Shown: one piece after another, positions 1 to 7,414 of the stretch | Layout: each line of letters opens with the position of its first letter | Numbering within the stretch: position 1 is the first letter of the stretch | Source: Halomonas heilongjiangensis | GTDB taxonomy: Bacteria > Pseudomonadota > Gammaproteobacteria > Pseudomonadales > Halomonadaceae | DNA: 41,071 nt | Direction: 5' to 3' | Assembly: GCF_002879645.1 (NCBI RefSeq) | Contig: NZ_PNRE01000070.1 | Span: 1 to 41,071 of the forward strand | Notes under the pieces: generated by a model | Seen by the model: the letters and a program-made list of their open reading frames with translations, nothing else | What the model was told of the DNA's origin: nothing | Database searches by the model: none | Made by a program: the position numbers and the translations under genes

Positions 1-11
1 TGCCGCCGACG

Positions 12-212
12 CCTGTCGGGCACGGGGTCAGACCCCAAAGAAGCGATCCGGACGCCATCATCTTCGAACACGCCGCCATCAGCGACGCCTCCGGGGTCTG
101 ACCCCCGGGACGTCGAGGCCGCAGCGGCGAGCCCATGCCACCAACACCTGTCGGGCACGGGGTCAGACTCCAAAGGGGCGACCTCGACGCCATCATCTTC
201 GCCAACGCAGCC
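12..212. repeat. Tandem pair of REP-like hairpin repeats
   Basis: A block beginning CCTGTCGGGCACGGGGTCAG at 12 recurs at 147 with one mismatch over 29 bases. Similarity returns further along, where GACGCCATCATCTTCG is shared, so the period is 135 bp. Each copy carries the palindrome GGGGTCAGACCCC or a one-base variant, and a third palindrome with the opposite polarity lies at 91-108. GGGGTCAGACCCC palindromes are common intergenic REP-type elements in gammaproteobacteria and are often associated with REP-associated tyrosine transposases, but none is in view. I see no credible gene in 1-554. Confidence 0.7.
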
Positions 213-254
213 TGCCCCCGCCTTACCCCCCTCCTTTCGCAAATACTCAGAATT

Positions 255-374
255 CTCCTTAGCAACCCGAAGAAAGTTTGATTAGGCTGTAGTGTAAAAG
301 CATGTATCAACCTCATACCTTGGCGTCGCTATACGGCGACACCATATGCAGCCCCTGCCAGGGAAGGCGACACG
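255..374. repeat. Dispersed repeat, copy 1 (copy 2 at 25223)
   Basis: Bases 255-294 match 25223-25262 at 38 of 40 positions. After a diverged middle, 355-374 matches 25310-25329 at 19 of 20 positions. The shared core is GCAACCCGAAGAAAG followed by TTGATTAGGCTGTAGTG. No reading frame is conserved between the copies, so it is noncoding. The two copies lie in the same orientation on either side of 25 kb of accessory DNA. Confidence 0.8.
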
Positions 375-554
375 CACGCCACCATTCCCCTGGCGGTAGC
401 GTACCCGCCAGTCGATCCAGGCCAGCCCCATGGCGACACGGAACCGTAGGAGATCGCTGTAGCGCGCAACTGGCGGAGGCGGCCCACCCTAGATAGAGAC
501 AATCATGGTATCGGTGGACGCCGATTTATCAGACGAAGGGCAGAAATCGACCGA

Positions 555-2237
555 GGCTGTGTGAAAACGCACCGGCCGCTACACTTTGCCAAGGTCCGCT
601 GAGGAAATGGCGATGAAGCGATTCGTGGTAGGGGAAGCCCGAGACCAAAGCACGTTGTTCCCCGCGCTTTTGGACGACTTCATCGCAGACGATAACCCGG
701 TCCATGCCATTGAGGCGTTTGTGGAGGGTCTCGATCTCAGAGGGCTTGGTTTTAAAGGTGTCGATCCGCATGCGACAGGTAGGCCTGCCTATCATCCCGC
801 TGTACTCCTGAAGCTCTACATCTACGGCTATCTCAATCGCATCCAGTCGAGTCGCCGCCTAGAGCGCGAGACGCAGCGTAATGTCGAGCTGATGTGGCTG
901 ACGGAGCGCCTGACACCGGATTTCAAGACGATCGCAGACTTCCGAAAGGATAACAGCGAGGCCATCCGCCGTGTCTGTCGAGAGTTCATCGTGCTTTGCC
1001 GGCGGTTGGATCTGTTCTCACAAGCCATCGTGGCCATCGATGGCAGCAAGTTCAAAGCCGTCAACAACCGCAACCGAAATTTCACGGCGACCAAGATGAA
1101 ACGTCGCCTTGAGCAGATCGAAGAAAGCTTCAACCGGTACCTTGGTCAGTTTGATGCAGCCGACCGAGATGAGCCTGCTCTGGCCGAGGCCAAGATAGCG
1201 CACCTGAAGGAAAAAATCACGAAGCTCCGGGAAGAAACTGCACGATTACAAGAAGTTGAGGAAGAGAGGCTGAAGTCTCCCGATCAGCAAGTATCTTTGA
1301 CGGATCCGGATGCCAGAGCGATGGCCACCAGTGGCAGAGGTACCGGAAATGTGGGTTACAACGTACAGACTGCGGTCGATAGCCAGCACCATTTGATTGT
1401 GGCCCATGAGGTGACCAACGTCGGGCATGACCGGGGGCAGCTCTCTAACATAGCCAAGCAAGCGCGGGAGGCGACTGGCATCAAGGAGCTGAAGGTCGTG
1501 GCTGACAGAGGCTACTTCAAGGGCGAGGAGATTCTGGCCTGTCACAAGGAAGGGATCACTACCTATCTCCCCAAGCCGCTGACATCGCCAAGCCAGGCAA
1601 AGGGCTTTTTTCCAAGAGACGCATTTCGGTATCTCCCTGAAAGCAATGAATATTCCTGCCCCGCTGGACAGCGACTGACATGGCGGTATGAAACGATAGA
1701 TAAAGGGATGAAGCTGCATACATACTGGAGTTCGGCATGTGCAAGCTGCTCCATGAAGGAGAAATGCACGACTGGCAAACAGAGGCGTATAAGGCGCTGG
1801 GAACACGAAGATATACTCGAAGCTGCGCAGTCACGCCTTGATTGGAATCCAGAAATGATGCGCCTAAGGCGACAAACGGTTGAGCATCCCTTTGGCACGC
1901 TGAAGGCGTGGATGGGGGCGACACACTTTACGACCAAACGGCTCAAAAATGTGAGTACCGAAATGAGTCTTCATGTGTTGGCGTACAACCTTAAGCGCGT
2001 CATAAAGATATTGGGAGTCAATGGGTTAATGAGGGCTGCGAGGGCGTGACAGCCCTTTTTGTCATATTTTCAAGGGCCATAAGGGCGAGATGTATGCCTT
2101 CTGATGGTTTCATGATTTCCAGATCTCACAACAGCATCAGTCGGCAATCATCCAAGCAATAGCTTGTGTGGTCTCAACAGGAAGCTGAGGGGGAAGGTTC
2201 TGGAGTCAAACCAGGTTTTTTCTGTTTTCACACGGCC
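555..2237 (+). mobile_element. IS1182-family insertion sequence, complete
   Basis: The element is bounded by 14-bp terminal inverted repeats. The left end is GGCTGTGTGAAAAC (555-568) and the right end GTTTTCACACGGCC (2224-2237), which match with one mismatch when inverted. At 1683 bp it has the usual length for the family and carries one intact transposase gene. No clear target duplication is visible. The right flank runs straight into a repeat arm (ACCCAAAGCGGCCATGCC) of the kind found between cassettes further right, so the element probably inserted into a cassette-array repeat. Confidence 0.85.
613..2049 (+). CDS. IS1182-family transposase (DDE)
   Basis: Catalyses cut-and-paste movement of the surrounding element. 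The product of about 478 residues has the family order: an N-terminal domain (DUF772-like, with RPAYHPAVLLKLYIYGYLN and IADFRKDN), then a DDE catalytic domain with the first Asp in AIDGSKFKAVN, a second in VVADRGYFKG, and the Glu in RRQTVEHPFGTLK. A coiled-coil stretch lies between the first two. The ATG at 613 is preferred because GAGG lies 8 bases before it; ATG 607 and a TTG at 586 are also in frame. The gene is intact, so the element may still be active. Family assignment is secure. Confidence 0.9.
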   Translation: MKRFVVGEARDQSTLFPALLDDFIADDNPVHAIEAFVEGLDLRGLGFKGVDPHATGRPAYHPAVLLKLYIYGYLNRIQSSRRLERETQRNVELMWLTERLTPDFKTIADFRKDNSEAIRRVCREFIVLCRRLDLFSQAIVAIDGSKFKAVNNRNRNFTATKMKRRLEQIEESFNRYLGQFDAADRDEPALAEAKIAHLKEKITKLREETARLQEVEEERLKSPDQQVSLTDPDARAMATSGRGTGNVGYNVQTAVDSQHHLIVAHEVTNVGHDRGQLSNIAKQAREATGIKELKVVADRGYFKGEEILACHKEGITTYLPKPLTSPSQAKGFFPRDAFRYLPESNEYSCPAGQRLTWRYETIDKGMKLHTYWSSACASCSMKEKCTTGKQRRIRRWEHEDILEAAQSRLDWNPEMMRLRRQTVEHPFGTLKAWMGATHFTTKRLKNVSTEMSLHVLAYNLKRVIKILGVNGLMRAARA

Positions 2238-2239
2238 AG

Positions 2240-2309
2240 GACCCAAAGCGGCCATGCCGGCAAAGGCAGCATGCTCGTTTATTCGGTTATATTATTGAGT
2301 GAGTTAGGA
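2240..2309. repeat. Array repeat right arm ending in an R' box
   Basis: GACCCAAAGCGGCCATGCCGGCAAAGG directly abuts the right end of the insertion sequence and matches the arms at 5163, 8828 and 10302. It runs into GTTAGGA (2303-2309), which fits the attC R' consensus GTTRRRY except for its last base and overlaps the start codon of the next gene. The left arm expected for a complete copy is not recognisable to the left of the insertion sequence. Confidence 0.5.
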
Positions 2310-3229
2310 TGAAAAAAAGAAGGCATCATTATATCTGGAGAAATTATTTGCGAGCATGGTCTGAGAATGAGCAGATATGGTGCTATCGAGAAAATAAAAT
2401 ATTTCCTAGCAACTTGATGAATATCGGACAAGAGCGTGATTTTTACCGATTAAAGGACCTGACGACTCAGGAGATTGAGTTTGTAAAGTTGCTTATACAT
2501 ACAAGCAACTCAGAGATGCTAATAAAGTTGAATCATGGGTGGGTTGAGTTATTTACCACTGTTTTTAAGCTTCGTGAAGCTGTTAATGATTTGGACGTCA
2601 GTGATACTGAGCTTGAGAAAGAAATCGAAAACAAAATCATTACCCTGGGGGAAGATTTTCATTCCAAAATTGAATCTAGCGCCATTAAGTTTTTAGACGG
2701 AATGTTAACTCAGAACATTGATTTTTTGGACGATGAAGAAAATGTTATTGAGTTCATACACTATCTTTGTGTTCAGTATTTCAGGACAAAAAATGTCAAA
2801 GAAAATGTTGCAAGCGCAGTGGCGGAGCTAGATTTTCTTGATATAGATAAAGCATGGAATATATTGAGCCATGTTTTTTCAACCACCCTTGGTTGGAGTA
2901 TATATGTCGAGCGAGCCTTATGGAATATGGTTATCCTAGAGAATCAGACGAACACTTCATTCCTAACAGGCGATCAACCAATAATCAATACATATGCCGC
3001 TTTTGGAAATAAAGTAACAGATCACGATCATTTGGAATTTTATTACCCATTGTCACCAAATAAAGCGTTGCTACTAACAAAAAAACCAGAGTATCAAAGA
3101 ATGCAGTGCAAGGTTGTCAGTGAAACTGAAGTGTCTCAATATAATGGCTCTATTGTTAATTTAGCATATGAGCAAATATATGCAGCGTCAAAGTTCCAAT
3201 TAAACGAGTTAGTCTATGCCGATAGATGA
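2309..3229 (+). CDS. DUF4238 family protein
   Basis: A 306-residue soluble protein of the DUF4238 family, whose function is unknown. The family signatures are visible: the N-terminal KKRRHHYIWRNYLRAWS, and near residues 215-250 the SFLTGDQPIIN stretch followed by FYYPLSPNKALLL. The start ATG follows GAGTTAGG directly. The gene is clearly AT-richer than the chromosomal genes to the right, which suggests transfer. It is the first gene of the cassette array. DUF4238 genes often occur singly in accessory regions of proteobacteria, including integron cassettes. No catalytic residues can be named. Confidence 0.85.
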   Translation: MKKRRHHYIWRNYLRAWSENEQIWCYRENKIFPSNLMNIGQERDFYRLKDLTTQEIEFVKLLIHTSNSEMLIKLNHGWVELFTTVFKLREAVNDLDVSDTELEKEIENKIITLGEDFHSKIESSAIKFLDGMLTQNIDFLDDEENVIEFIHYLCVQYFRTKNVKENVASAVAELDFLDIDKAWNILSHVFSTTLGWSIYVERALWNMVILENQTNTSFLTGDQPIINTYAAFGNKVTDHDHLEFYYPLSPNKALLLTKKPEYQRMQCKVVSETEVSQYNGSIVNLAYEQIYAASKFQLNELVYADR

Positions 3230-3300
3230 CGTTCGGCAGATGGAGCTCCCCCCACTGACATGGTGCCGCTGAGCTTCGATTTTATACTAGGGATATTTTA

Positions 3301-3379
3301 ATGGCTGCTTCTGGCCGTTACATGTCGACGCAAGCGGCTATGCTGGAAAAGGCAGCCAGCGTGTTCATCAATGTTAATT
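3301..3379. repeat. Array repeat, short copy, followed by R' box GTTAATT
   Basis: The left arm ATGGCTGCTTCTGGCCG (3301-3317) and right arm CGCAAGCGGCTATGC are near inverted copies of each other, about 15 bases apart. The shared tail (GGAAAAGGCAGC) follows, and the unit ends in GTTAATT at 3373-3379. GTTAATT is repeated as the next R' box at 3707, and its complement AATTAAC closes this cassette at 3658 and the following one at 4067. Confidence 0.6.
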
Positions 3380-3401
3380 AAAAGCCGAGAGGGACAAAAT
3401 A

Positions 3402-3653
3402 ATGAACAAGAAGACAACGAGCAAAGGCGCATCTAAAAGCGCATCTAAGACACTCACCAGCAAATCCACAGGCAAGTCATCTAAGTCAGCCTCCGGTAGC
3501 GCACTCTCTCAGACGGGAACGCCAAAGCGTCAAACCTCTCCCAAGGCCGCTTCCGCTGCGTCAAAGACCCTTCGCGATGGTCGCACTAGCAAGACTTCCA
3601 AATCCGCTGCAGGCAGTACATTGGCACAGACGCCAAAGAAGAAAGGAAAATGA
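3402..3653 (+). CDS. Small basic Lys/Ser/Thr-rich protein
   Basis: An 83-residue, highly basic, low-complexity protein made of Lys, Ser, Thr, Ala and Gly. It contains two related segments: KSSKSASGSALSQT near residue 25 and KTSKSAAGSTLAQT near residue 65. No membrane segment or signal peptide is visible. Similar small SK-rich proteins are familiar from gene cassettes; their function is unknown, though the charge would suit nucleic-acid binding. The cassette is well delimited: it starts at the R' box GTTAATT (3373) and ends in the attC at 3658-3713. The RBS is weak (GAGGGACAAAATA before the ATG). Confidence 0.75.
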   Translation: MNKKTTSKGASKSASKTLTSKSTGKSSKSASGSALSQTGTPKRQTSPKAASAASKTLRDGRTSKTSKSAAGSTLAQTPKKKGK

Positions 3654-3657
3654 ATTC

Positions 3658-3713
3658 AATTAACAAATCGCTCCAACCGAACTCCTTCGGGTCGATTGAG
3701 CTCAGCGTTAATT
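3658..3713 (+). other. attC recombination site
   Basis: R'' is AATTAAC (3658-3664) and R' is GTTAATT (3707-3713), exact complements. Between them, GCTC/GAGC and AACCGA/TCGGGT pair around a short loop and leave unpaired extrahelical bases, the arrangement used by integron integrases to select the bottom strand. At 56 bp this is the shortest and cleanest attC in the window. Confidence 0.8.
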
Positions 3714-3737
3714 GTCAGCCAAGTAGGTGGCGACGTC

Positions 3738-4052
3738 ATGAAATTATCGAGTAAAAATCATGTAAGAGTTGATGAACTGATTGAGCTTTGTAAAAAATAC
3801 CAAGGTGAATACATTCCAGGTGATCATGGTTCCGGAAGCTGGGCAACAACATACTCAAATCAATTCATAGAAGCATCTGCTGAAATGTATGCAATATTCA
3901 AAAAATCTGGTTCTAACTGGCCGGCTCTCACACTTTCCCAATATTTGAAGAATGCGGGCATTCGCTCTTGCCGTGGCTCAATAATGAATATAGATAAAGT
4001 TGAGTATCTATATAACACTCACCTAAAGAGCAAGGTAGAAAAATACAAGTGA
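3738..4052 (+). CDS. Hypothetical cassette protein, 104 residues
   Basis: Not recognised. The product begins MKLSSKNHVRVDELIELCKK and contains a GDHGSGSW stretch around residue 30 followed by predicted helices (ASAEMYAIFKKSG, TLSQYLKNAG). There is no signal peptide or membrane segment. The reading frame is open further upstream, but the ATG at 3738 lies inside the cassette 25 bases after its R' box, whereas the longer start at 3696 would lie within the preceding attC. The gene is closed by AATTAAC at 4067. Confidence 0.65.
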   Translation: MKLSSKNHVRVDELIELCKKYQGEYIPGDHGSGSWATTYSNQFIEASAEMYAIFKKSGSNWPALTLSQYLKNAGIRSCRGSIMNIDKVEYLYNTHLKSKVEKYK

Positions 4053-4066
4053 CTAATGACGAGGAA

Positions 4067-4121
4067 AATTAACTCGGGCCCGAAAAGGCTGCGCTAGGCT
4101 TTTTTCGTCCGGCTGTCTACA
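4067..4121 (+). other. attC-like site with altered R' box
   Basis: R'' AATTAAC (4067-4073) is the exact complement of the R' that opens this cassette. CCGAAAA and TTTTTTCG pair across a short loop. The expected R' is represented by GTCTACA (4115-4121), which has GTC instead of the invariant GTT. The site may therefore be inactive. The hairpin followed by T-rich sequence could also act as a terminator for the preceding gene. Confidence 0.5.
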
Positions 4122-4323
4122 ATATATTATCAGCTAACGCTGATGGGATGGCTGAGGCAGTTGACGACCCAAATCAGGCATGAAGCATTCCAGTTGGAAA
4201 TGCCATATCCGAGGGGGTGTTATCGCCAACATGGGGGGCACGCTACGGTCAGCATGTCCTTGTGGCCGAAATGCTAAAAATCTTGGAATAGATATGTTCA
4301 CCACTGTATATTGGGGCTGACAT

Positions 4324-4917
4324 TTGAATATCTGGGATGAAAATAAACTTATAATATTCATTGCTTTTGTAGTGCCGGGATTTATTGCAATTAAGGCCTA
4401 TGAACTACTGGCACCTGCTCGGCATGCAGACTCACAAAAGCAAGTTATCGATGCTGTATCATATAGCTGCCTCAACTATGCAATTTTATTCTGGCCTATC
4501 AGCCTGATTGAGAATAGCTCAGTTTCCGTGAGTCATCCAAACATTTATTTTTTCTTCTGGCTGTTTGTCCTTTTCCTGGCGCCGGTGTTGTGGGTTTTTG
4601 CGTGGAGGCTCTTAAGGCAGTGGAGCTTTGTGCAAAATATTATTCCTCACCCAATACAAAAGCCTTGGGACTTTGTATTTAGCCAGAGGCGCTCCTTTTG
4701 GATTATAGTCACCTTAAAGGATGGAGAGAAGGTGGCGGGGAAGTTTGGCCATAAGTCTTTCGCTTCAAGCGCGCCCTCAGAGGAACAAATATACTTGGAA
4801 GAAGAGTGGTTGTTGAACAAAGACGGCGGTTTCGAGAGACAGGCTGAGCAATCAGCTGGCATTATCATTCTATCCTCAGAGATACGCTCTGTGGAGTTGT
4901 ATAATAGTGGAGATTAA
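4324..4917 (+). CDS. DUF6338 family membrane protein
   Basis: A 197-residue inner-membrane protein of the DUF6338 type. Membrane segments lie at roughly residues 8-28 (LIIFIAFVVPGFIAIKAYEL), 48-62 and 73-96. They are followed by a cytoplasmic beta-rich domain whose FWIIVTLKDGEKVAGKFG pattern is typical of the family. The frame begins at a TTG whose first residues (NIWDENKLIIFIAFVVPGF) match the usual family start, so TTG initiation is likely. The function is unknown. It is followed after 4 bases by a small gene that often accompanies this family. Confidence 0.75.
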   Translation: MNIWDENKLIIFIAFVVPGFIAIKAYELLAPARHADSQKQVIDAVSYSCLNYAILFWPISLIENSSVSVSHPNIYFFFWLFVLFLAPVLWVFAWRLLRQWSFVQNIIPHPIQKPWDFVFSQRRSFWIIVTLKDGEKVAGKFGHKSFASSAPSEEQIYLEEEWLLNKDGGFERQAEQSAGIIILSSEIRSVELYNSGD

Positions 4918-4921
4918 AAAT

Positions 4922-5065
4922 ATGGTTGACAATAAAAAAGGATATGATCAGCGGGGCTATGTTCCTATCAAGGAAGGTTATCAGCCTCAAAAAGAACCTG
5001 CAACGAATGGTCATAAGCCGGAGAAGTCTGAATTGGCGCCCCAAAGCCCTCCTAAGAAGAAATAA
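4922..5065 (+). CDS. Small Pro/Lys-rich partner of DUF6338 protein
   Basis: A 47-residue hydrophilic protein that starts MVDNKKGYDQRGYVPIKEGY, continues with QPQKEP and ends PPKKK. It starts 4 bases after the DUF6338 stop codon, so the pair is almost certainly co-translated. From memory, short proline-rich proteins with a Y-Q-P motif frequently follow DUF6338 genes, which supports it as a real gene and functional partner. It has no fold that I recognise. A 246-base frame that overlaps it in another phase is not supported. Confidence 0.65.
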   Translation: MVDNKKGYDQRGYVPIKEGYQPQKEPATNGHKPEKSELAPQSPPKKK

Positions 5066-5162
5066 GGTTCAGCGCTGGTGGTTTCTGTCCTTCCGTCAGC
5101 ATTGTATCGCAGGTTTGGGGCATCCGCCTTGGTCGGTATCTGCTACGTGCAATAGCAGCTGC

Positions 5163-5239
5163 CGAACCTAAGCGGACATGCCGGCAAAGGTGGGATGCGC
5201 GTTCGTTCTCGTTATGCGGCACGCACGATGATGTTAAGC
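5163..5239. repeat. Array repeat right arm ending in R' box GTTAAGC
   Basis: CGAACCTAAGCGGACATGCCGGCAAAGG matches the arms at 2240, 8828 and 10302. The shared tail (GATGCGCGTTC, then CTCGTTATGCGGCACGCACGATGATG) ends exactly at GTTAAGC (5233-5239), an R'-type box that opens the next cassette. The left arm is not recognisable upstream. 5066-5162 holds nothing else that I can name. Confidence 0.55.
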
Positions 5240-5253
5240 ATTCTAAGAGAGAT

Positions 5254-6096
5254 GTGAGTAAGCCTATGAGAAAGGAAATCCCAACCCCAGTCATAGCCGT
5301 GCTGTCAGAGAACATGCCTGCCATCGAAACACACGCCAGCTTGGATAATCTTTTCTCGTATGCTGAAGCCCCTGGCGAGCCACCCGATGGCTCAAAGCCC
5401 GTCAAAGTTCAGGCATGGCTTCGGCGAGTCAATAAAGAGTCTAAGCATCCTTTAGTTGTTTTAGGGCGGATTATTGAGGGTTACATGGAGTTGCCCGATT
5501 TGGAGGATGATACATTCTCTTGGCTTGGCGCCCCTGCTGTGGATGTAAAGAAAGAGTTCAAAACAAAGCTAGAAGCCATTCTTTCTCGGTGTAATCTTAC
5601 GTATCTTTCGGGCGGAATAATTTCCGATGGTAGTTCTGCACCCAGTCGATCGCTGGCCGAACTGATTAAAGGGCGCGATATTCCCTCAATTGATGCAGAG
5701 TTTAATAGAGCCCTTTCCAACGTAAACTCTGAACCTAGAGAGGCTGTATCAGCTGCTTGCAACATTCTTGAATCCATCTTCAAGACATATATAGCAGATG
5801 AAAAGTTGGAAATGCCTCAAAAACAGGATCTCCAAAATGTATGGAAGATTGTACGTTCTGACCTAGGCTTTGACCCAGGAGCTCTGGAAGATCACGATCT
5901 AAAAAAGATTCTTTCTGGCGTATTGTCTGTAGTTGACGGCATTGGAGCGTTTAGAACGCATGCAAGCTCCGCTCATGGCCAAGGGCGAAAAATATATAAT
6001 CTAAAGCCAAGGCATGCGCGGCTGGCTATCCACTCGGCTCATACTATAGCGTTATTTGTCTTGGAGACTTGGGATGAGAGAAAGAGCCAGAAGTAA
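5254..6096 (+). CDS. Abortive infection family protein (Abi_C domain)
   Basis: A 280-residue soluble protein. The C-terminal half (about residues 150-275) fits the abortive-infection C-terminal domain: EPREAVSAACNILESIFKTYI, then a DLQNVWKIV helix, LKKILSGVLSVVDGIGAFRT, HASSAHGQGR and a final helix ARLAIHSAHTIALFVLETW. Related proteins are implicated in phage defence, where infected cells stop growing, but this one is assigned on domain only. The N-terminal half is not recognised. The start is GTG at 5254 (SD TAAGAGAG); an ATG four codons later is possible. It is the sole gene of its cassette. Confidence 0.75.
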   Translation: MSKPMRKEIPTPVIAVLSENMPAIETHASLDNLFSYAEAPGEPPDGSKPVKVQAWLRRVNKESKHPLVVLGRIIEGYMELPDLEDDTFSWLGAPAVDVKKEFKTKLEAILSRCNLTYLSGGIISDGSSAPSRSLAELIKGRDIPSIDAEFNRALSNVNSEPREAVSAACNILESIFKTYIADEKLEMPQKQDLQNVWKIVRSDLGFDPGALEDHDLKKILSGVLSVVDGIGAFRTHASSAHGQGRKIYNLKPRHARLAIHSAHTIALFVLETWDERKSQK

Positions 6097-6167
6097 CGCT
6101 AGCAATTGCTGGCACCCAGGAAAATTTTCGCTGCGCTTCAATTTTTCCTGTGCTGCAGACGTTAGGC
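6091..6167 (+). other. attC recombination site
   Basis: The R' box GTTAGGC (6161-6167) is canonical. The left box AAGTAAC (6091-6097) overlaps the stop codon of the Abi_C gene. In between, GCACCCAGGAAAA pairs with TTTTTCCTGTGC, leaving bulged bases, around a small loop (CTGCGC). The 77-bp length and the extrahelical bases are typical for attC. Confidence 0.75.
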
Positions 6168-6182
6168 CTTTAAGGAAGCTAT

Positions 6183-6281
6183 ATGAATAAATGGCATGTT
6201 AATTTTCATGGTGCTCAGTTCAGAGGAGAAGATTTGTCCGGTTGCTTTGACAGAAATGATATTGGATGCCGCGCTTTCTGA
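6183..6281 (+). CDS. Very small cassette ORF, 32 residues
   Basis: The frame starts 15 bases after the attC R' box with an SD-like AAGGA seven bases before the ATG, and encodes MNKWHVNFHGAQFRGEDLSG plus 12 further residues. The GAQFRGEDLSG stretch looks like one or two pentapeptide repeats, so this may be the stump of a longer pentapeptide-repeat gene or an independent microprotein. The rest of its cassette (6282-6426) shows no gene. Confidence 0.35.
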   Translation: MNKWHVNFHGAQFRGEDLSGCFDRNDIGCRAF

Positions 6282-6426
6282 TGGTGGCGGCCAGGGCTCC
6301 GCCATCCCATAGCAGTCTGCTGAAGCTGACTGAGCCATATGCGTAATCAGAAAATCTATTGTGAGTGCAATTGAAAGACACCATCTGCTCTATGAGAAAA
6401 TGGTCTAAAACTTATTAGAGGCCTGA

Positions 6427-7146
6427 ATGATCATCGACGATTTTTTGAAGTTTTTGGGTCAGGTTATCGCTTATGGGGGCGGCTCTGCCGTGGTGGCCTA
6501 CCTATTGTTCCAATACTTTGGAAAAACATGGATAGAAAACAAATTTGCACAGCGTTTGGACCAACTTAGACATCAACAAGCGCTTGAGCTACAAAAACTC
6601 AGGGTGGAAATCGACGCAATGCTGAGTGGCGCGCTAAAGCTACAAGAAAAAGAGTTCTTGGTTCTTCCAGAAGCTTGGGGGAAGCTGGACGAAGCTCATG
6701 GCCTCGTTGCGTGGTTGGTTTCACCAATGCAGCAGTACGCGGACGTGGATCGCATGAACCCGGTACAGTTAGATGAATTTCTCGCGGGTACCGAATTCAC
6801 AGAATCCCAAAAGGATGAAGTCCGGAACTCTCACGATAAGGGGAATACGTACCGTGGCATCATCTTCTGGCATCGCCTTCACAAAGTGAAGCAAGCCTTC
6901 GGAGACCTACAGTGCTACGTGGCTAAGAATGGAATATTTTTGCCTCCGGAACTCGAAGAAAAATTCTCAAATGTGTCAGATAAGCTGTGGTCTGCTGTTG
7001 TTTCAAAGGAGGTGGGCCACGAGGCGAAAGACTGGAAAATGCAAAACGAAGGCTGGAAAAAGATCAAAGAAGAAACCGAACCTCTCTATAAATCCATAAA
7101 AAACGATATTCAGGCGAGGCTCCAGTCCCATGGCCGAAAACTATAG
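6427..7146 (+). CDS. Hypothetical membrane-anchored coiled-coil protein
   Basis: A 239-residue protein. One N-terminal membrane segment (about residues 10-30, QVIAYGGGSAVVAYLLFQYF) is followed by a predicted coiled coil rich in Gln, Leu and Arg (QRLDQLRHQQALELQKL, residues 42-60), then a helical domain with conserved-looking aromatic residues (PEAWGKLDEAHGLVAWL, YRGIIFWHRLHKVKQAF). This architecture recurs in orphan cassette proteins with no known function. The short N-terminus and single segment predict the bulk in the cytoplasm. There is no SD better than GAGGCCTG before the ATG. Confidence 0.65.
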   Translation: MIIDDFLKFLGQVIAYGGGSAVVAYLLFQYFGKTWIENKFAQRLDQLRHQQALELQKLRVEIDAMLSGALKLQEKEFLVLPEAWGKLDEAHGLVAWLVSPMQQYADVDRMNPVQLDEFLAGTEFTESQKDEVRNSHDKGNTYRGIIFWHRLHKVKQAFGDLQCYVAKNGIFLPPELEEKFSNVSDKLWSAVVSKEVGHEAKDWKMQNEGWKKIKEETEPLYKSIKNDIQARLQSHGRKL

Positions 7147-7148
7147 GC

Positions 7149-7238
7149 GTCTAACCACTGGGTTGTGCGGACGCCGGGCATGCCGGATAGCTTGCCATGT
7201 ATTATCATGTTTCATTGGAGGGTGTCGCACAGTCAGAC
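7149..7238 (+). other. attC-like site, degenerate
   Basis: R'' GTCTAAC (7149-7155) follows the stop codon of the membrane protein gene. TTGTGCGGAC pairs with GTCGCACA near the right end, leaving one extra G. The R' position reads GTCAGAC (7232-7238), which is the complement of R'' except for C in place of the second T. The site is recognisable but probably decayed. It also contains a fragment resembling the array repeat (GGCATGCCGGATAGC). Confidence 0.5.
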
Positions 7239-7258
7239 TATTATATCCGAATATGCTG

Positions 7259-7350
7259 AAAGTCCGCTCTTGGCCGATTGAAGAATCTTAGCCTATGCTG
7301 ATGGTGCGGTTGCGCTATTTGGTGACCCAAAGACGACATGCTAACGAAAG
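7259..7350. repeat. Array repeat, full copy
   Basis: The left arm AAAGTCCGCTCTTGGCCGATT (7259-7279) and right arm GGTGACCCAAAGACGACATGC (from 7320) are the same two arms seen at 10237/10302, in the same order and spacing. The middle (AGAATCTTAGCCTATGCTGATGGTG) is shared in part with 8768-8855. The two arms are imperfect inverted repeats (TGTCCGCTTTGGGTC type), so the single strand can fold. Confidence 0.6.
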
Positions 7351-7414
7351 CAACAAGCGACTTAAAGTTGATATTCTAGCATGCAGAACAATATCTATTA
7401 AAAAGGAATAAAAA

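Noticed and set aside
302..496. 64-codon plus-strand frame near the left edge
   Set aside because: It crosses the dispersed repeat and is not kept in the second copy at 25.3 kb.
4926..5171. 81-codon plus-strand frame after the DUF6338 gene
   Set aside because: It overlaps the 47-codon gene at 4922 in another phase; the shorter gene has coupled position and family-like residues.
7149..7350. Possible small RNA gene from strong pairing
   Set aside because: The pairing is explained by the attC-like site and the array repeat; no promoter or terminator pattern supports an independent RNA.
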